Part shown: positions 23,892-32,240 of the stretch, piece after piece | How positions within the stretch are numbered: position 1 is the first letter of the stretch | Layout of the letters: the number at the start of each line of letters is the position of its first letter | Assembly (NCBI GenBank): GCA_012838665.1 | Contig: DUOX01000034.1 | Coordinates: 1-64,000 of the forward strand | Direction: 5' to 3' | Length of the DNA stretch: 64,000 nt | Origin: Clostridiales bacterium | Lineage (GTDB): Bacteria; Bacillota; Clostridia; Oscillospirales; Oscillospiraceae | Notes under the pieces: generated by a model | Database searches by the model: none | What the model was told of the DNA's origin: nothing | The model's input: the letters and a program-made list of their open reading frames with translations, nothing else | Position numbers and translations under genes: made by a program

Positions 23892-25334
23892 ATGGATAAA
23901 ACCATTAATAATAAACCGAAAATCAAATACAGCGTTCGGCTGAAATTCGTCACCACCTTTTTTGCGTTTATCGCGCTGCTTCTGATTCTTCTGAACACCT
24001 ATCCCTTGATGGTATCCCGTGATTTGGTGTTTACCTCCAAACAGAAAACCCTGCAAAGCCAGGCGATGGTTATTTCCTCCTCTCTCTCTGCCCTGGAAAC
24101 CCTGACGGTGGGGGACGTGGAGAAGGTTATGGAGCTGTTGGATATAATGCCCCTTACACGGGTTATCGTCACCGACAATACGGGGAAGGTGCTCTACGAT
24201 ACTTCCAATGTGGACACGGCCGTCGGCAGGTACGCGCTGTTTTCGGAGATAAGCCGCGCCTTATCCGGGGATGTGGTATTCTTTTCCAGATTTGCCGACG
24301 GAGCCTTTATGAGCCGGACGGCAATGCCCGTGGTGAGCCACAGCACCATTATCGGCAGTATTTACCTGTACGAATACGATAAACAGCAGGGTGAAATCAT
24401 CATCGGCATACAGAGCAGACTGGGCAGCATTTCATTTGTCGTCAGTGCCCTGTCGCTTCTGCTTGTATTATTCTTAACTAACGCGCTGACCCGCCGCATT
24501 ACGGAAATAGTCCGGGCGGTACGCATAGTGAGCGAGGGAGAATACAGCTATAGGATGCCGGTAAAGGGCAACGACGAGCTGGCGGAGCTGAGCTGGGAGT
24601 TCAATGCCCTGACGGACCGGCTGGAAAACACGGAGGAGCTGAGGCGCCGTTTTGTTTCCGATGCTTCCCATGAGCTCAAAACCCCGCTGGCCGCCATCCG
24701 GCTGCTGGGGGACAGCATAGTCCAGAGCGACAATATGGATGAGGATACCATGAGGGAATTTGTGGCGGACATAGGCAACGAGGCGGAGAGGCTGCGGCGC
24801 ATTACCGAAAAGCTGCTTGCGCTTACCCGCCTGGACGAGGGAAAGCAGGCTGAACGAAGTGCCGTTGACGTGAAGAAAGTAGTGGAGAGTACCATGCACC
24901 TGTTGGCTCCCCTGGCGGAAAAGTGGAACGTAAAGCTGGAGAAAAATCTCAGCGACAACTGTTTTATTTACGCCGCCGAGGACGACATTTATCAGGTCGT
25001 CTTTAATCTTGCGGAAAACGGAATCAAATACAACCTGCCCGGAGGCACTGTCCGCATTCTGCTGTACACCGCTGAGGATAAGGTATTTCTCATTGTGGAC
25101 GATACGGGCATAGGCATACCGGAGGAGGACAGGCCCTATGTTTTTTCCCGCTTTTACAGAGTGGATAAGGCCCGCTCACGGGAAGCCGGGGGCAGCGGCC
25201 TTGGACTCAGCATAGTGCACGATGCCGTAAGGTTTCATGGAGGCACGGTGGAGATCCAGTCCAGGGAAGCCGGCGGTACCCGATTCAGGGTCTGCTTTCC
25301 CCTGTATAAACCCGGAGAGGAGCAGGAAAAATGA
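23892..25334 (+). CDS. Membrane sensor histidine kinase (HAMP, HisKA, HATPase)
   Basis: About 480 residues. Membrane helices lie near 18-40 and 178-200, with an extracellular sensor region of about 135 residues between (no named domain recognised; TDNTGKVLYDTS is PAS/Cache-like). A HAMP domain follows at about 200-255. The phospho-acceptor His is in DASHELKTPLAAIR. The ATPase domain has N box NLAENGIKYN, G1 DDTGIGIPEED, F box FSRFYRVD and G2 GGSGLGLSI. It phosphorylates the regulator encoded upstream. ATG 23892 is preferred because GGAG repeats precede it; TTG 23874 would prepend LELELE. It overlaps the next gene by ATGA. Confidence 0.92.
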   Translation: MDKTINNKPKIKYSVRLKFVTTFFAFIALLLILLNTYPLMVSRDLVFTSKQKTLQSQAMVISSSLSALETLTVGDVEKVMELLDIMPLTRVIVTDNTGKVLYDTSNVDTAVGRYALFSEISRALSGDVVFFSRFADGAFMSRTAMPVVSHSTIIGSIYLYEYDKQQGEIIIGIQSRLGSISFVVSALSLLLVLFLTNALTRRITEIVRAVRIVSEGEYSYRMPVKGNDELAELSWEFNALTDRLENTEELRRRFVSDASHELKTPLAAIRLLGDSIVQSDNMDEDTMREFVADIGNEAERLRRITEKLLALTRLDEGKQAERSAVDVKKVVESTMHLLAPLAEKWNVKLEKNLSDNCFIYAAEDDIYQVVFNLAENGIKYNLPGGTVRILLYTAEDKVFLIVDDTGIGIPEEDRPYVFSRFYRVDKARSREAGGSGLGLSIVHDAVRFHGGTVEIQSREAGGTRFRVCFPLYKPGEEQEK

Positions 25335-26659
25335 AAAGGACAATTACTGCTCTCATAATAATTGTTGCGACGCTTCTTGCTGCCTGCGCTTCCCATAGCG
25401 GCGAAAAGGGCGTAGCCGGGGTGGAGGTTCAGGTATACCGTGTGGTTACCGGGAGCCTGAGAAATGACGGGGAGCTTATCAGGGCCGAGAAGGTGGTCAT
25501 ACCCAGCGGTTCAGACCGGCTCCACGCCGCAATGAAAGCGCTGGAAGAGCCCCCAAAAGACCCGGATTTGGAGCGCAGCCTGCCTCAAAAGCTGAAGATA
25601 CTCTCCTACTCCCTGGAAAGCGGGCAACTGTCCCTGGAGATGAGCCGGGAGTATCTCAGCCTGCAGGGCATAGACAAGACTGTTGTGGACTACTGCATTA
25701 CTCTGACCCTCTGCGATTTGGAGGAGGTGGAGGCCGTCTCGCTGTACGTGGACGGGCAGGCGAAGAATGTCGGCATGACGGCGGATGATGTGCTGCTTTA
25801 CGATACGGAGAGAAACCCCTATGAAAAGCAAATACGCCTGTATTTTGCGGACCGGGAGGGCAGGTACCTCCTGTCGGAGTACCACAATCTCACCATGACC
25901 GAGGATGCCAATCTGGAGCGCTACGTAATAGAGGAGCTTTTGCGGGGGCCGAATGACGAGAATAAGCTCTCCCTAATACCGCAGGATACGGAAATGCTGT
26001 GGGTCTATACTGAGGACGGCCTATGCACAGTGAATTTTTCCTACCACCTGTACCAAGACAGGCCGGATACCGTAATACGAGAGCGGCTGACCATATATTC
26101 AATTGTAAATTCTCTTACCTCCCTGTCCGGTGTGGACGAGGTAAAGATTCTTATTGACGGCAAGACGGTGGACACCTATCACAGCATGTCCCTGGCAGAG
26201 CCCCTTGACCGCAACGAGACGGTCATAGGACCCGTTGCCGACGCAAAGGGAGAAGTGGATATTAACCTCTATATGGCTCTGCCCGATGGCAAGCACATTG
26301 CCGCCATACCCCACATAGTCATGCGGGATGGATACCTGAACATGGAGATGACGGCAATCCAGGCCCTTATTCATGGAGAACCGGAACCGGGCTATATAAA
26401 GCTTTTTTTCGAAACAGACAAAGTTCTCTCGGCGGAGACCAAAGACAATGTGTGCACCGTGGTGCTGACGGAAGACTTTTTCACAAGCCGGGAGGATGAA
26501 GAATCCGTAATGCTGGCTGTGGAAGCTCTTGTGGCAACACTTACGGATCTGAACGGGGTGAAGGCCGTACGCCTGAAAATAAATGAACAGCCGGCAAAAT
26601 TCCAAAACCTGTATTTCTATGCGCCCCTGACAAAAAATTCCGAAATAATTATGAAATAA
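25331..26659 (+). CDS. GerMN-domain lipoprotein with three repeats
   Basis: A 442-residue lipoprotein (lipobox LAACA near residue 20). Three GerMN-like modules follow at roughly 35-145, 150-285 and 290-440. Each has the pattern of a basic/acidic strand start, an ALEEPPKD- or ELLRGPND-type helix turn, and a final VEAVSLYVDG-, VDEVKILIDG- or VKAVRLKINE-type strand. GerMN is named from B. subtilis GerM, a sporulation and germination protein, and also occurs in LpqB and other wall proteins. Cotranslation with the kinase (ATGA) suggests an outer-face partner or modulator of that signalling pair, comparable to LpqB with MtrAB; that parallel is inference. Confidence 0.82.
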   Translation: MKRTITALIIIVATLLAACASHSGEKGVAGVEVQVYRVVTGSLRNDGELIRAEKVVIPSGSDRLHAAMKALEEPPKDPDLERSLPQKLKILSYSLESGQLSLEMSREYLSLQGIDKTVVDYCITLTLCDLEEVEAVSLYVDGQAKNVGMTADDVLLYDTERNPYEKQIRLYFADREGRYLLSEYHNLTMTEDANLERYVIEELLRGPNDENKLSLIPQDTEMLWVYTEDGLCTVNFSYHLYQDRPDTVIRERLTIYSIVNSLTSLSGVDEVKILIDGKTVDTYHSMSLAEPLDRNETVIGPVADAKGEVDINLYMALPDGKHIAAIPHIVMRDGYLNMEMTAIQALIHGEPEPGYIKLFFETDKVLSAETKDNVCTVVLTEDFFTSREDEESVMLAVEALVATLTDLNGVKAVRLKINEQPAKFQNLYFYAPLTKNSEIIMK

Positions 26660-26724
26660 ACCCCATAAGGGTCGTTTAATAAACCCAGGGTTAACTGCAC
26701 CCTGTATGAAAGGACTGGTTTTCC

Positions 26725-28008
26725 ATGGCAAAACTCGGAACCAAATGTGTGCATGCGGGTTATAGCCCTTCTAACGGCGAGCCCCGGCAGATACCTATAA
26801 TTCAGAGTACCACATTTAAATACAGAAGCGGCGAGGACATGGCCAGGCTCTTTGATTTGGAGGCCTCCGGCTTTTTCTATACAAGGCTGCAAAACCCCAC
26901 CAGTGAGCATGTGGCGGCCAAGATATGCGCCCTTGAAGGGGGTACGGCGGCAATGCTCACCTCCTCGGGACAGGCGGCCGCCTTTATGGCTATCTTTAAC
27001 ATCTGCTCCTGTGGAGACCATGTAGTGTCCTCTTCCAACATATACGGCGGGACCTATAATCTGTTTGCCGTCACCATGAAGCGCATGGGTATAGATTTTA
27101 CTTTTGTTTCGCCGGACTGCAGCGACGAAGAGCTTGAGGCAGCCTTCCGGGAGAATACCAAGGCCGTTTTCGGGGAGACAATAGCCAATCCTGCCCTCAC
27201 CGTTTTGGATATTGAGCGCTTTGCAAAGGCCGCCCACAGCCACGGCGTGCCCCTGATAATAGACAACACCTTTGCAACACCCGTCAACTGCCGTCCTCTG
27301 GAATGGGGAGCGGATATTGTGATTCATTCCACCTCGAAATATATGGACGGCCATGCCGCCGCCCTGGGCGGGGCCATAATTGACGGGGGAAAATTCGACT
27401 GGATGGCCCATGCCTCAAAATTCCCCGGCCTCACCACGCCGGACCCCAGTTATCACGGTCTGGTGTACGCCGATAGGTTCGGCAGGGAGGGGGCCTTTAT
27501 AACCAAGTGCACGGTCCAGTTAATGCGGGACTTCGGCTGTACTCCTTCCCCACAAAATAGTTTCCTTTTAAACCTTGGTCTTGAAACCCTCCATCTCCGC
27601 ATGGAGCGGCATTGCAAAAACGCCCTGGCCCTGGCCGAGTATTTGGAGGGGCACGAGAGGGTTTCATGGGTCAACTACCCGTCCCTGCCCCGAAACAGCA
27701 GCTATGAACTGGCGAAAAAATACCTCCCCAACGGCTCCTGCGGGGTTGTCTCTTTTGGTCTCAAAGGCGGTAGGGCCGCCGCCGGGAACTTTATGACTGG
27801 CCTGAAACTTGCCTCCATTGTGACCCATGTAGCCGATGCCCGCACCTGTGTTCTACACCCGGCAAGCACCACTCACCGGCAACTGAGTGACGGCGAGCTT
27901 GCCGCTGCGGGAGTAGGGCCGGATATGATTCGTTTTTCCGTAGGCATAGAGGATGCCTCCGACATTATTGAAGATGTGGAGCAGGCCCTTGCTCAGGTGG
28001 AGCCATGA
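26725..28008 (+). CDS. metY: O-acetylhomoserine sulfhydrylase / aminocarboxypropyltransferase
   Basis: A 427-residue PLP enzyme of the Cys/Met metabolism family that joins O-acetylhomoserine with sulfide to give homocysteine. The PLP lysine is in STSKYMDGHAAALGG (about residue 208), preceded by the NTFATPVNCRPLEWGAD segment. The starting GTKCVHAGYSPSNGEPRQIP and the long form (over 420 residues) fit MetY rather than MetB/MetC. AAGGA precedes ATG 26725. I see no SAM riboswitch or T-box in the 65-nt upstream gap, so control may come from the preceding operon. The downstream yqeG gene overlaps its stop by 4 nt. Confidence 0.92.
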   Translation: MAKLGTKCVHAGYSPSNGEPRQIPIIQSTTFKYRSGEDMARLFDLEASGFFYTRLQNPTSEHVAAKICALEGGTAAMLTSSGQAAAFMAIFNICSCGDHVVSSSNIYGGTYNLFAVTMKRMGIDFTFVSPDCSDEELEAAFRENTKAVFGETIANPALTVLDIERFAKAAHSHGVPLIIDNTFATPVNCRPLEWGADIVIHSTSKYMDGHAAALGGAIIDGGKFDWMAHASKFPGLTTPDPSYHGLVYADRFGREGAFITKCTVQLMRDFGCTPSPQNSFLLNLGLETLHLRMERHCKNALALAEYLEGHERVSWVNYPSLPRNSSYELAKKYLPNGSCGVVSFGLKGGRAAAGNFMTGLKLASIVTHVADARTCVLHPASTTHRQLSDGELAAAGVGPDMIRFSVGIEDASDIIEDVEQALAQVEP

Positions 28009-28526
28009 AATTTTGGCCGGTTCCGCACCTGATGGTGGACAGCATATATGACGTCAGCGCCGAAACGCTTAAAGATTTTGGCGTTTTACTGCTGTTTATT
28101 GATGTTGACAACACCATTGCACCATATTCGGACAATAAGGTTTATCCCCGGTTGTCGGAATGGATTGAAGGCTTCAGGAAAAAAGGCATTGAGCCTTACA
28201 TCCTCTCCAACAACAGGGGACAGCGGCCCAAAATCTTTGCAAAGGCTCTAAGCGTAGGTTATGTGGGAAAGGCTCGGAAACCCTCTACCAAAACTCTAAA
28301 GCGTGTGCTGGAGGAGAAGGGGGTTCCGCGGGAGAGGGCGGCCATTATCGGCGACCAGATATATACTGACGTGCTATGCGCCAGGCTGGCGGGGATGTTT
28401 TCGGTGTTGGTGCGCCCGTTAAGCCTGAAAAACCCTCTTTTGGCGGCCAGATACGGCCTTGAGATGCCTTTCAGGATTATATACAAACTCCGGCAACGAC
28501 GGAGTAAACGCAAGCAAACCCCATGA
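28005..28526 (+). CDS. yqeG: YqeG family HAD-type phosphatase
   Basis: A 173-residue HAD IIIA phosphatase. Motif I is FIDVDNTIAPY, motif II SNNRG, Lys in KARKPSTKTL and motif IV GDQIYTDVLCARLAG. Relatives include the mitochondrial PGP phosphatase Gep4/PTPMT1-like group, so phosphatidylglycerophosphate could be the substrate, but bacterial YqeG is not well characterised. It begins ATGA on the metY stop. The C-terminal tail is Arg/Lys-rich (KLRQRRSKRKQ). Confidence 0.88.
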   Translation: MKFWPVPHLMVDSIYDVSAETLKDFGVLLLFIDVDNTIAPYSDNKVYPRLSEWIEGFRKKGIEPYILSNNRGQRPKIFAKALSVGYVGKARKPSTKTLKRVLEEKGVPRERAAIIGDQIYTDVLCARLAGMFSVLVRPLSLKNPLLAARYGLEMPFRIIYKLRQRRSKRKQTP

Positions 28527-28565
28527 GAAATAGCGCTGTATCTGTTTTTCAGTTGAGGTAGTAAA

Positions 28566-29633
28566 ATGTCGAACATAAAAAAGATACGAAACGAAATGTC
28601 CAATGCGGAAATTGACGCTCTGCTCCTTATTTCTCCGGTAAACCGCCTGTATGCCACAGGCTTTCACAGCTCCAACGGCGCTGTGGTTATCACAAAGGAC
28701 TGGGCATTCTTCATCACGGATTCGCGCTACATTGAGGCGGCGGAAAAAACGGTTCGGGACGCCGAAGTCTTTCTTTCCCATACAGAAAAGCGGATAATCC
28801 ACTGGATACGGGAAATTGTCACCAACTGCGGAATCAAGGCTCTGGGTGCGGAAGAGGACAGCCTCAGCTACTCGGAATATTTAAATCTTGAAAAAAAGCT
28901 CGATATGAAACTGATACCATCCCAGTCCATACTAAAACGGCTTCGCGCCAGTAAGAGCCGGCAGGAACTGGAGAATATAAAGGCCGCACAGGCCATAGCG
29001 GAGCGGGCCTTTGAGGATGTTCTGGGAATAATAAAGCCCGGTCTCACCGAGCGAGAGGTTGCCGCGGAGCTGACCTACCGTATGCTGAAATACGGCGGGG
29101 AGGGCAACTCCTTTGACCCCATTGTGGTTGCGGGCAGAAAAAGCAGCATGCCCCATGGCGTTCCCGGTGACGAGGTGATACAAAAAGGCGATTTCGTGAC
29201 CATGGATTTTGGCTGCGTAAAGAACGGCTATTGCACCGATATGACCCGGACTGTGGCTGTGGGCAGCGCATGCGATGATATGCGCCGGGTGTATGAAGTG
29301 GTGCTGGCGGCCCAGGAAGCGGGCATATCTGCCGCAAGGGCAGGTGTATCCGGCGAAGAAATAGACTCTGCCGCCCGGAAGGTTATAGAGGAGGCGGGGT
29401 ATGGCAAATATTTCGGCCACGGCTTTGGGCACAGCCTGGGCCTGGAAGTCCACGAGAGCCCCAACGCCGCCCCGGGCGCCAAAAGGGAGATGCCGGAGGG
29501 AGCTGTCATATCCGCGGAACCGGGCATATACATACCCGGAAAATTCGGGGTAAGAATAGAGGATGTACTGTATCTGACAGAGCGGGGGGCGGAAAATATA
29601 ACAAAAACCGCCAAAGAATTGCTGATACTTTAA
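28566..29633 (+). CDS. M24 family aminopeptidase (Xaa-Pro peptidase)
   Basis: A 355-residue cytoplasmic metallopeptidase. The N-terminal creatinase-like domain (1-125; LISPVNRLYATGFHSSNGA) precedes a pita-bread catalytic domain with the metal ligands DFGCVKNGYCTDMTRT (two Asp), HGFGHSLG (His), EPGIYIPG (Glu) and GVRIEDVL (Glu). It removes N-terminal residues ahead of proline. The gene sits directly before efp, an order common in Firmicutes and apt since EF-P handles polyproline synthesis. ATG 28566 follows TTGAGGTAG. Confidence 0.92.
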   Translation: MSNIKKIRNEMSNAEIDALLLISPVNRLYATGFHSSNGAVVITKDWAFFITDSRYIEAAEKTVRDAEVFLSHTEKRIIHWIREIVTNCGIKALGAEEDSLSYSEYLNLEKKLDMKLIPSQSILKRLRASKSRQELENIKAAQAIAERAFEDVLGIIKPGLTEREVAAELTYRMLKYGGEGNSFDPIVVAGRKSSMPHGVPGDEVIQKGDFVTMDFGCVKNGYCTDMTRTVAVGSACDDMRRVYEVVLAAQEAGISAARAGVSGEEIDSAARKVIEEAGYGKYFGHGFGHSLGLEVHESPNAAPGAKREMPEGAVISAEPGIYIPGKFGVRIEDVLYLTERGAENITKTAKELLIL

Positions 29634-29640
29634 AAGTTTC

Positions 29641-29669
29641 TTGCCAAAACAGGTATGATAGTGTAAAAT
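29641..29669 (+). promoter_or_regulatory. Sigma-A-type promoter before efp
   Basis: TTGCCA, 17 nt, TAAAAT, 45 nt upstream of the efp ATG and just past the peptidase stop. Confidence 0.55.
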
Positions 29670-29713
29670 TATTTGCCAATACATTCGATTTTTAACATAG
29701 GAGGACACCTATT

Positions 29714-30277
29714 ATGATTTTTGCAGGAGATTTCAAAAACGGCGTAACCTTTGAATTGGACGGGCAGGTTATGCAGGTTGTGGAGTTTCAGCACGTTAAG
29801 CCCGGAAAAGGCGCTGCCTTTGTACGGACCAAAATGAAAAACGTTATTACAGGCGCAATAGTGGAGACCTCTTTCAGCCCCACCGAAAAATTTGAAACTG
29901 CCCATATTGACCGCAAGAACATGGAATACAGCTATAACGACGGCGATCTCTATTATTTTATGGATCCGGATACCTATGAACTTGTTCCTATTGACAAGAG
30001 CATTCTCGGAGACAACTTCCGTTTTGTAAAAGAAAACATGGTGTGCATCATCAGCTCATACAAAGGTAAGGTTTTTGCCGTTGACCCTCCCACCTTTGTA
30101 GAGCTTGAGATTACGGAGACCGAGCCTGGCTTTGCCGGCAACACTGCCACCAACGCCACCAAGCCTGCTACCCTTGAAACGGGCGCACAAGTCAAGGTGC
30201 CTCTGTTTATTAACACCGGCGAGCGCATCCGCATAGATACCCGTACAGGCGAATATATTGAGAGGGCAAAAGGTTAA
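29714..30277 (+). CDS. efp: Elongation factor P
   Basis: A 187-residue EF-P with the three beta-barrel domains. The modifiable loop in domain I reads [13 protein letters not shown], with the Lys between Gly residues that can be modified in other bacteria. Domain III ends [17 protein letters not shown], typical of the family. It binds between P and E sites and relieves ribosome stalling at consecutive prolines. GGAGG lies 8-10 nt upstream of ATG 29714. No modification gene (epmA, earP, ymfI) is adjacent. Confidence 0.97.
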   Translation: MIFAGDFKNGVTFELDGQVMQVVEFQHVKPGKGAAFVRTKMKNVITGAIVETSFSPTEKFETAHIDRKNMEYSYNDGDLYYFMDPDTYELVPIDKSILGDNFRFVKENMVCIISSYKGKVFAVDPPTFVELEITETEPGFAGNTATNATKPATLETGAQVKVPLFINTGERIRIDTRTGEYIERAKG

Positions 30278-30319
30278 AACTATTTGAATTGAACATAATA
30301 CGAAAGAGGAGGCGTTATC

Positions 30320-30766
30320 ATGACCATATCTGAAAAAGTAGCTTATCTAAAGGGATTGGCCGAGGGGATGGAACTTGATACCGAAACCAAAGAGGGAAAG
30401 CTGTTTTCCACAATCATCGATATTCTGGAGGATTTGGCTTTGGATATTGAGGATTTGGAGGAAAATGCGCTGGATCTGGGCGAGGAAATTGACGAGATTA
30501 GCGACGACCTGGCGGAAGTTGAGGACATCGTATACGGCGAGTATGACGACGACTATGACGACTGTTGCTGTGACCATGACGATGATGAGCCTATTTTCTT
30601 TGAAGTCTGCTGTCCTGCCTGCGAGAATGAAATAACTATAGATGAAGACGTTCTGGAACTGGGAGCCATCAAATGCCCCAACTGCGGGGAAACCCTCGAG
30701 TTCGACCTTGACTCCGAATACGAGTGCGAATACGAAGACGACGAAGAAGATGAGGACGAGGAATAG
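30320..30766 (+). CDS. CD1247-type acidic zinc-ribbon protein
   Basis: A 148-residue, very acidic protein. The N-terminal 60 residues (MTISEKVAYLKGLAEGMELD, then a Leu/Asp/Glu coiled-coil-like stretch) match the CD1247 N-terminal domain found in clostridia. A His/Cys/Asp cluster follows (DDCCCDHDDD, near 90-100), then a zinc ribbon with CCPACENE and CPNCGE, and a Glu/Asp tail. Function is unknown; the ribbon suggests metal binding and the anionic coil a protein-protein role. It lies 42 nt after efp behind GAGGAGG, a frequent pairing. The metal-rich middle segment is unusual for its size. Confidence 0.8.
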   Translation: MTISEKVAYLKGLAEGMELDTETKEGKLFSTIIDILEDLALDIEDLEENALDLGEEIDEISDDLAEVEDIVYGEYDDDYDDCCCDHDDDEPIFFEVCCPACENEITIDEDVLELGAIKCPNCGETLEFDLDSEYECEYEDDEEDEDEE

Positions 30767-30775
30767 CAAATAAAT

Positions 30776-30842
30776 GAGAGCTGCCGCATTGCGGCAGCTC
30801 TCACCCGTCATATAAGGCCGCCACTTAAAGTGGCGGCCTTAT
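30776..30842. terminator. Two hairpins between convergent genes
   Basis: First hairpin 30776-30802: GAGAGCTGCCGC around AATT to its complement. Second 30812-30842: ATAAGGCCGCCAC, loop TTAAA, perfect complement. Each likely ends one of the converging units. Confidence 0.75.
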
Positions 30843-30845
30843 CCG

Positions 30846-31466
30846 TTATTTTCTAATTTGGTTCATAACCTTTGCGTAGATTTGGTCCGCCATGGCGCAG
30901 TATTTCGTAAGCATCTCATCGGCCTCCGCCTCCACGGTGAACGCATATGCTCTGTCTGTCATAAACTTGGTGTTGATAAAGACATTAAAGCTGGCGCCCT
31001 GGAGAGCGGCCTTGCAGCAAACCACGCCAACTCCTACGTCGGATATTGCCAAAGCGCTGCCCTTATCCGCCAGCTCCTCATGGAGCTCGATGGTCTTGCA
31101 GGCCGTGCGCATTATTTTTAGAGGGACGGAACAGGCAAGCCTCAGAGCGTCTTCCATAATCTGCGCCCTGGACGGATCGTCTTTGGGTATGCCATATGCC
31201 CGGGACAAAGGCTCAAACGCAGCGGCGTCCTCATCAATAAGACGCAGGAGCTCCAGCCGAATTTCCTCGGCCTTGCCAAGAATTGCGTATATTTCGCCCT
31301 CAACGTCGGCATATTTTTTCTTGCCTACGGTGAGGTTTCCTACCATGCTTACAAGGGCGACACCCACAGCTCCAACAAGGGCGGAGGCACCACCGCCGCC
31401 CGGCACTGCAGATTTTGAGGCAAGGGCCTCGGTAAATTTCTTTGAATTAAGCTCGACAAACGACAT
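30846..31466 (-). CDS. Cyclodeaminase/cyclohydrolase family protein
   Basis: A 206-residue, all-helical protein of the formiminotransferase-cyclodeaminase C-terminal family (FTCD_C). Typical segments are SAVPGGGGASALVGAVGVAL near the N-terminus, a VGKKKY- and EAEEIR-like acidic helix, and SDVGVGVVCCKAALQGASFN. Members act as 5-formimino-THF cyclodeaminase or methenyl-THF cyclohydrolase in one-carbon metabolism. The partner genes that would tell which (glutamate formiminotransferase, fhs, folD) are absent. AAAGGAGGT precedes ATG 31466. Monocistronic. Confidence 0.85.
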   Translation of the reverse strand: MSFVELNSKKFTEALASKSAVPGGGGASALVGAVGVALVSMVGNLTVGKKKYADVEGEIYAILGKAEEIRLELLRLIDEDAAAFEPLSRAYGIPKDDPSRAQIMEDALRLACSVPLKIMRTACKTIELHEELADKGSALAISDVGVGVVCCKAALQGASFNVFINTKFMTDRAYAFTVEAEADEMLTKYCAMADQIYAKVMNQIRK

Positions 31467-31694
31467 ATTGTACCTCCTTTATTGTTTTGCGGATGACTGC
31501 CCAATTATTTGCGCTGTTGAGACAGGTGCCCGGCATGCCATCTGACTTAACCGTATAATAGTTATGTGAGTGTAAGTATACTCCAAAAGAATGGTTGACG
31601 CAAGCATATATTTGGGTTAAAATCTAAAAATTAACAAGCAATTTTTTATAGGGATCATTGCAAATAATAAAAACAAAGGACGGGGATTAGAGCT

Positions 31695-31958
31695 ATGAAA
31701 GAATTAACCATGTTTTATTTTAGGGGCTGTCCCTTTTGCGAAAGGGCGCTCAAATGGCATGAAGAGATTTTTCAGGAGCATCCGGAGTATAAACAGGTGC
31801 CGTTAAAAATGATAGACGAAAAGAAGGAACCTGCAATTGCGGCCGAGTACGATTATTATTACGTACCTACCTACTACATTGGAAAGGGGAAACTCCACGA
31901 AGGAGTCAAGGAAAAAGAACTTATTGAAGAATGTTTCCGCAGGGCATATAACTGTTAG
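31695..31958 (+). CDS. Glutaredoxin-like protein
   Basis: An 87-residue thioredoxin-fold protein with the redox motif CPFC at residues 12-15 (FRGCPFCERALKWHEE) and the cis-proline in YVPTYYIGKG. It is the size of a glutaredoxin and should reduce disulfides or hold a cofactor in the cytoplasm. Many such clostridial proteins use thioredoxin reductase rather than glutathione. GGGGATTAG precedes ATG 31695. It forms its own unit, ending in a terminator. Confidence 0.85.
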   Translation: MKELTMFYFRGCPFCERALKWHEEIFQEHPEYKQVPLKMIDEKKEPAIAAEYDYYYVPTYYIGKGKLHEGVKEKELIEECFRRAYNC

Positions 31959-31997
31959 GCATCGGACGGAAGGATTCAGCTTTGCACAGGGATTGAG

Positions 31998-32034
31998 ACA
32001 GGCTGTGAGTCTTGTGGCTTGCAGCCTGTTTTTT
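31998..32034 (+). terminator. Intrinsic terminator of the glutaredoxin gene
   Basis: ACAGGCTG and CAGCCTGT around a 16-nt loop, followed by TTTTT. Confidence 0.8.
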
Positions 32035-32125
32035 GGATTTCATAGCGTAAAGAAGACGAAATATAAAAGTTTTCTATTATAATTCTTCTATTATGCTGCT
32101 TTGCCGCAGATTTAATAAATACGAC

Positions 32126-32154
32126 TTTAAAAAAAGTTTTTTATAGGGTATAAT
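32126..32154 (+). promoter_or_regulatory. Possible promoter of apgM
   Basis: A perfect TATAAT at 32149 with a weak TTTAAA 17 nt upstream, 87 nt before the phosphoglycerate mutase ATG. The remaining 32035-32240 gap is AT-rich with no other feature seen. Confidence 0.4.
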
Positions 32155-32240
32155 ACCTGTAATTCTCTAAAAAATTTATCCCTATATGTTTCATTTAAAT
32201 AGAAAAAACGATAGATAAAACAGGAAGGGCAGACTTAGAT

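Noticed and set aside
26660..26724. SAM riboswitch or Met T-box before metY
   Set aside because: Only 65 nt separate the genes and neither structure is present.
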